Assembly (NCBI GenBank): GCA_023213395.1 | Contig: CM041465.1 | Location: 92,697,741-92,761,740 of the forward strand | Source of the DNA: Cycas panzhihuaensis | Taxonomy: Eukaryota > Cycadophyta | Direction of reading: 5' to 3' | Length of the DNA: 64,000 bases | In this document: in pieces, positions 63,136 through 64,000 of the stretch | Layout of the letters: the number at the start of each line of letters is the position of its first letter | Numbering within the stretch: position 1 is the stretch's first letter | Made by a program: the position numbers and the translations under genes | The notes under the pieces: generated by a model | The model's database searches: none | Told to the model about the DNA's origin: nothing | The model's input: only the letters and a program-made list of their open reading frames with translations

Positions 63136-64000
63136 GTATGTTGTATAAGCTAGGACTTGACGAAGTTCTGCGAAGGTGCATACTTCAACATGAAGTAGAG
63201 CCTGTTCTAAGAGAAGCCCATGAAGGGATAACTTCATCCCATCATGGAGGAGAAGCCACAGCAAGAAGAAAAAATATTGATGAGGGGTTATGGTGGCCAA
63301 CATTGTTCGAAGATGCTGAAAGATGGGTAAAATCCTGTGATATTTGTCAACAAGCAAGGAAGCTGTCAAAGCAAAATTTTATGCCTCTTCATCCCATACT
63401 GGCCCAAGCTCCATTTGAAAAATGGGGATTGGATTTTGTAGGACCAATCAGTCCCCCAGCAAGAAGGACAAATGCAAGGTATATATTGGTGGCCATAGAC
63501 TTTTTGACCAAATGGACTGAGGCTAAACCGATGAAGAAATGCGATGCAAGAAGCACAGCTCGTTTCTTACATGAAGTCATTATAATAAGATTCGGATGTC
63601 CCTTGGAAATTGTATCAAATCAAGGAAGCACCTTTTTGAATCAAACAATTAAATACTTGACCGTAGAATTTTTGGTTCAACATGGCAAGTCTTCGCCATA
63701 TTATCCCAAAGCAATTAGTCAAGTAGAAAGCACAAATAAAATCTTGAAGATTGTCTTGATGAAAATTTGTAATGGATAATGAACCAATTGGACGGAAAAA
63801 TTACATTCAGTCCTATGGGTAGATAGAACAATGAAGAAAAGATTGCATAAATAGACCCCATTTCAACTGGTTTACGGATTGGAAGCTGTGGTTCCTCTAG
63901 AGTTTCAAGCAGAAAGCTTGAGAGTGGCTTAGCATCTCAGGGCAGATCCAAAAATTTCCTATGATCAACGATTGATTGAATTAATGAAACTAGACGAGAC
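63136..64000 (+). pseudogene. Integrase of the large gypsy, runs off the window
   Basis: The frame LYKLGLDEVLRRCILQHE is followed by the zinc module HEGITSSHHGGEATARRKNI and WVKSCDICQQARK (H-H-C-C). The core shows FEKWGLDFVGPISPPARRTN (first Asp), LVAIDFLTKWTEAKPMKKCD, CPLEIVSNQGSTFLNQTIKY (Asn where the second catalytic Asp is expected) and AISQVESTNKILK (Glu). The open frame is 227 residues (63096-63779, of which the first 15 codons belong to the insert). After a stop, similarity continues (TPFQLVYGLEAVVPLEFQAE). The D-N-E triad predicts loss of activity. The C-terminus and 3' LTR lie outside. Confidence 0.92.

Larger units (their letters stand above)
49740..64000 (+). mobile_element. Large gypsy retrotransposon with two nested insertions, 3' end outside
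   Basis: A plus-strand Ty3/gypsy element. It has a 627-bp LTR, a tRNA-Asp-like PBS, gag with three knuckles, protease, an unusual 200-residue linker, RT, RNase H and integrase. It is split at RT by copia 54097-61345 and near the integrase start by a 634-bp insert (62502-63135). Without these, 6.4 kb remain here, and the integrase C-terminus, any further frame and the 3' LTR lie beyond the window. The Asp-type PBS and gag style suggest the Tat/Athila side of plant gypsy rather than chromoviruses; this is inference. Confidence 0.88.

Overview
The window reads as intergenic DNA from a large, AT-rich plant nuclear genome. Almost every coding signal is a retroelement: Ty1/copia-type (gag, DSG protease, integrase, RT, RNase H) and Ty3/gypsy-type (RT and RNase H before integrase). 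No host housekeeping gene, intact tRNA or rRNA gene, operon or CRISPR array was found. Copia primer sites resemble the plant initiator-Met form TGGTATCAGAGC. Sheer LTR-element load and decayed nesting fit a gymnosperm or another giant-genome seed plant, but the sequence does not fix the species.

Layout. 1-4060: minus-strand copia debris (zinc knuckle, protease and integrase at 1-830; gag at 3440-4060). 5327-8416: a small minus-strand copia element with both LTRs, PBS, PPT and a perfect AATAG target duplication, keeping only gag. 9726-15985: a full-structure minus-strand copia element (here family A) with a perfect TAATG duplication and a decayed gag-pol. 15986-30500: mostly unassignable AT-rich DNA with two microsatellites, a hairpin, a degenerate RNase H domain (26182-26690) and an unidentified decayed reading frame (28870-30070). 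30470-34168: a gypsy integrase tail abutting a plus-strand copia integrase-RT-RNase H fragment, then an LTR that is itself followed by a PBS-like site.

35030-46925 is a three-level nest. An old copia (RT at 35030, RNase H resuming at 45985, LTR at 46691) is split by a second copia (35298-45984). That element is split inside its RNase H by a minus-strand chromovirus-like gypsy (39829-45308). The gypsy has a deletion carrying a 21-bp copied filler.

48118-64000 is a deeper nest. A copia integrase fragment holding a SINE-like insert is cut by a family A copy (48843-49739). That copy is cut by a plus-strand gypsy (49740 to beyond the window end) with a tRNA-Asp-like PBS. The gypsy is cut in its RT by a well-preserved copia (54097-61345) and in its integrase region by a TG...CA-bounded insert, probably a solo LTR (62502-63135).

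By-eye LTR divergence (about 3-4% for the 54-61 kb copia, 6-7% for the 40-45 kb gypsy, about 7% for the 35-46 kb copia) does not contradict the order of nesting. Nothing here forms a functioning pathway. I found no convincing new biological system; the notable observations concern nesting, repair scars, leader repeats and unusual element architecture.
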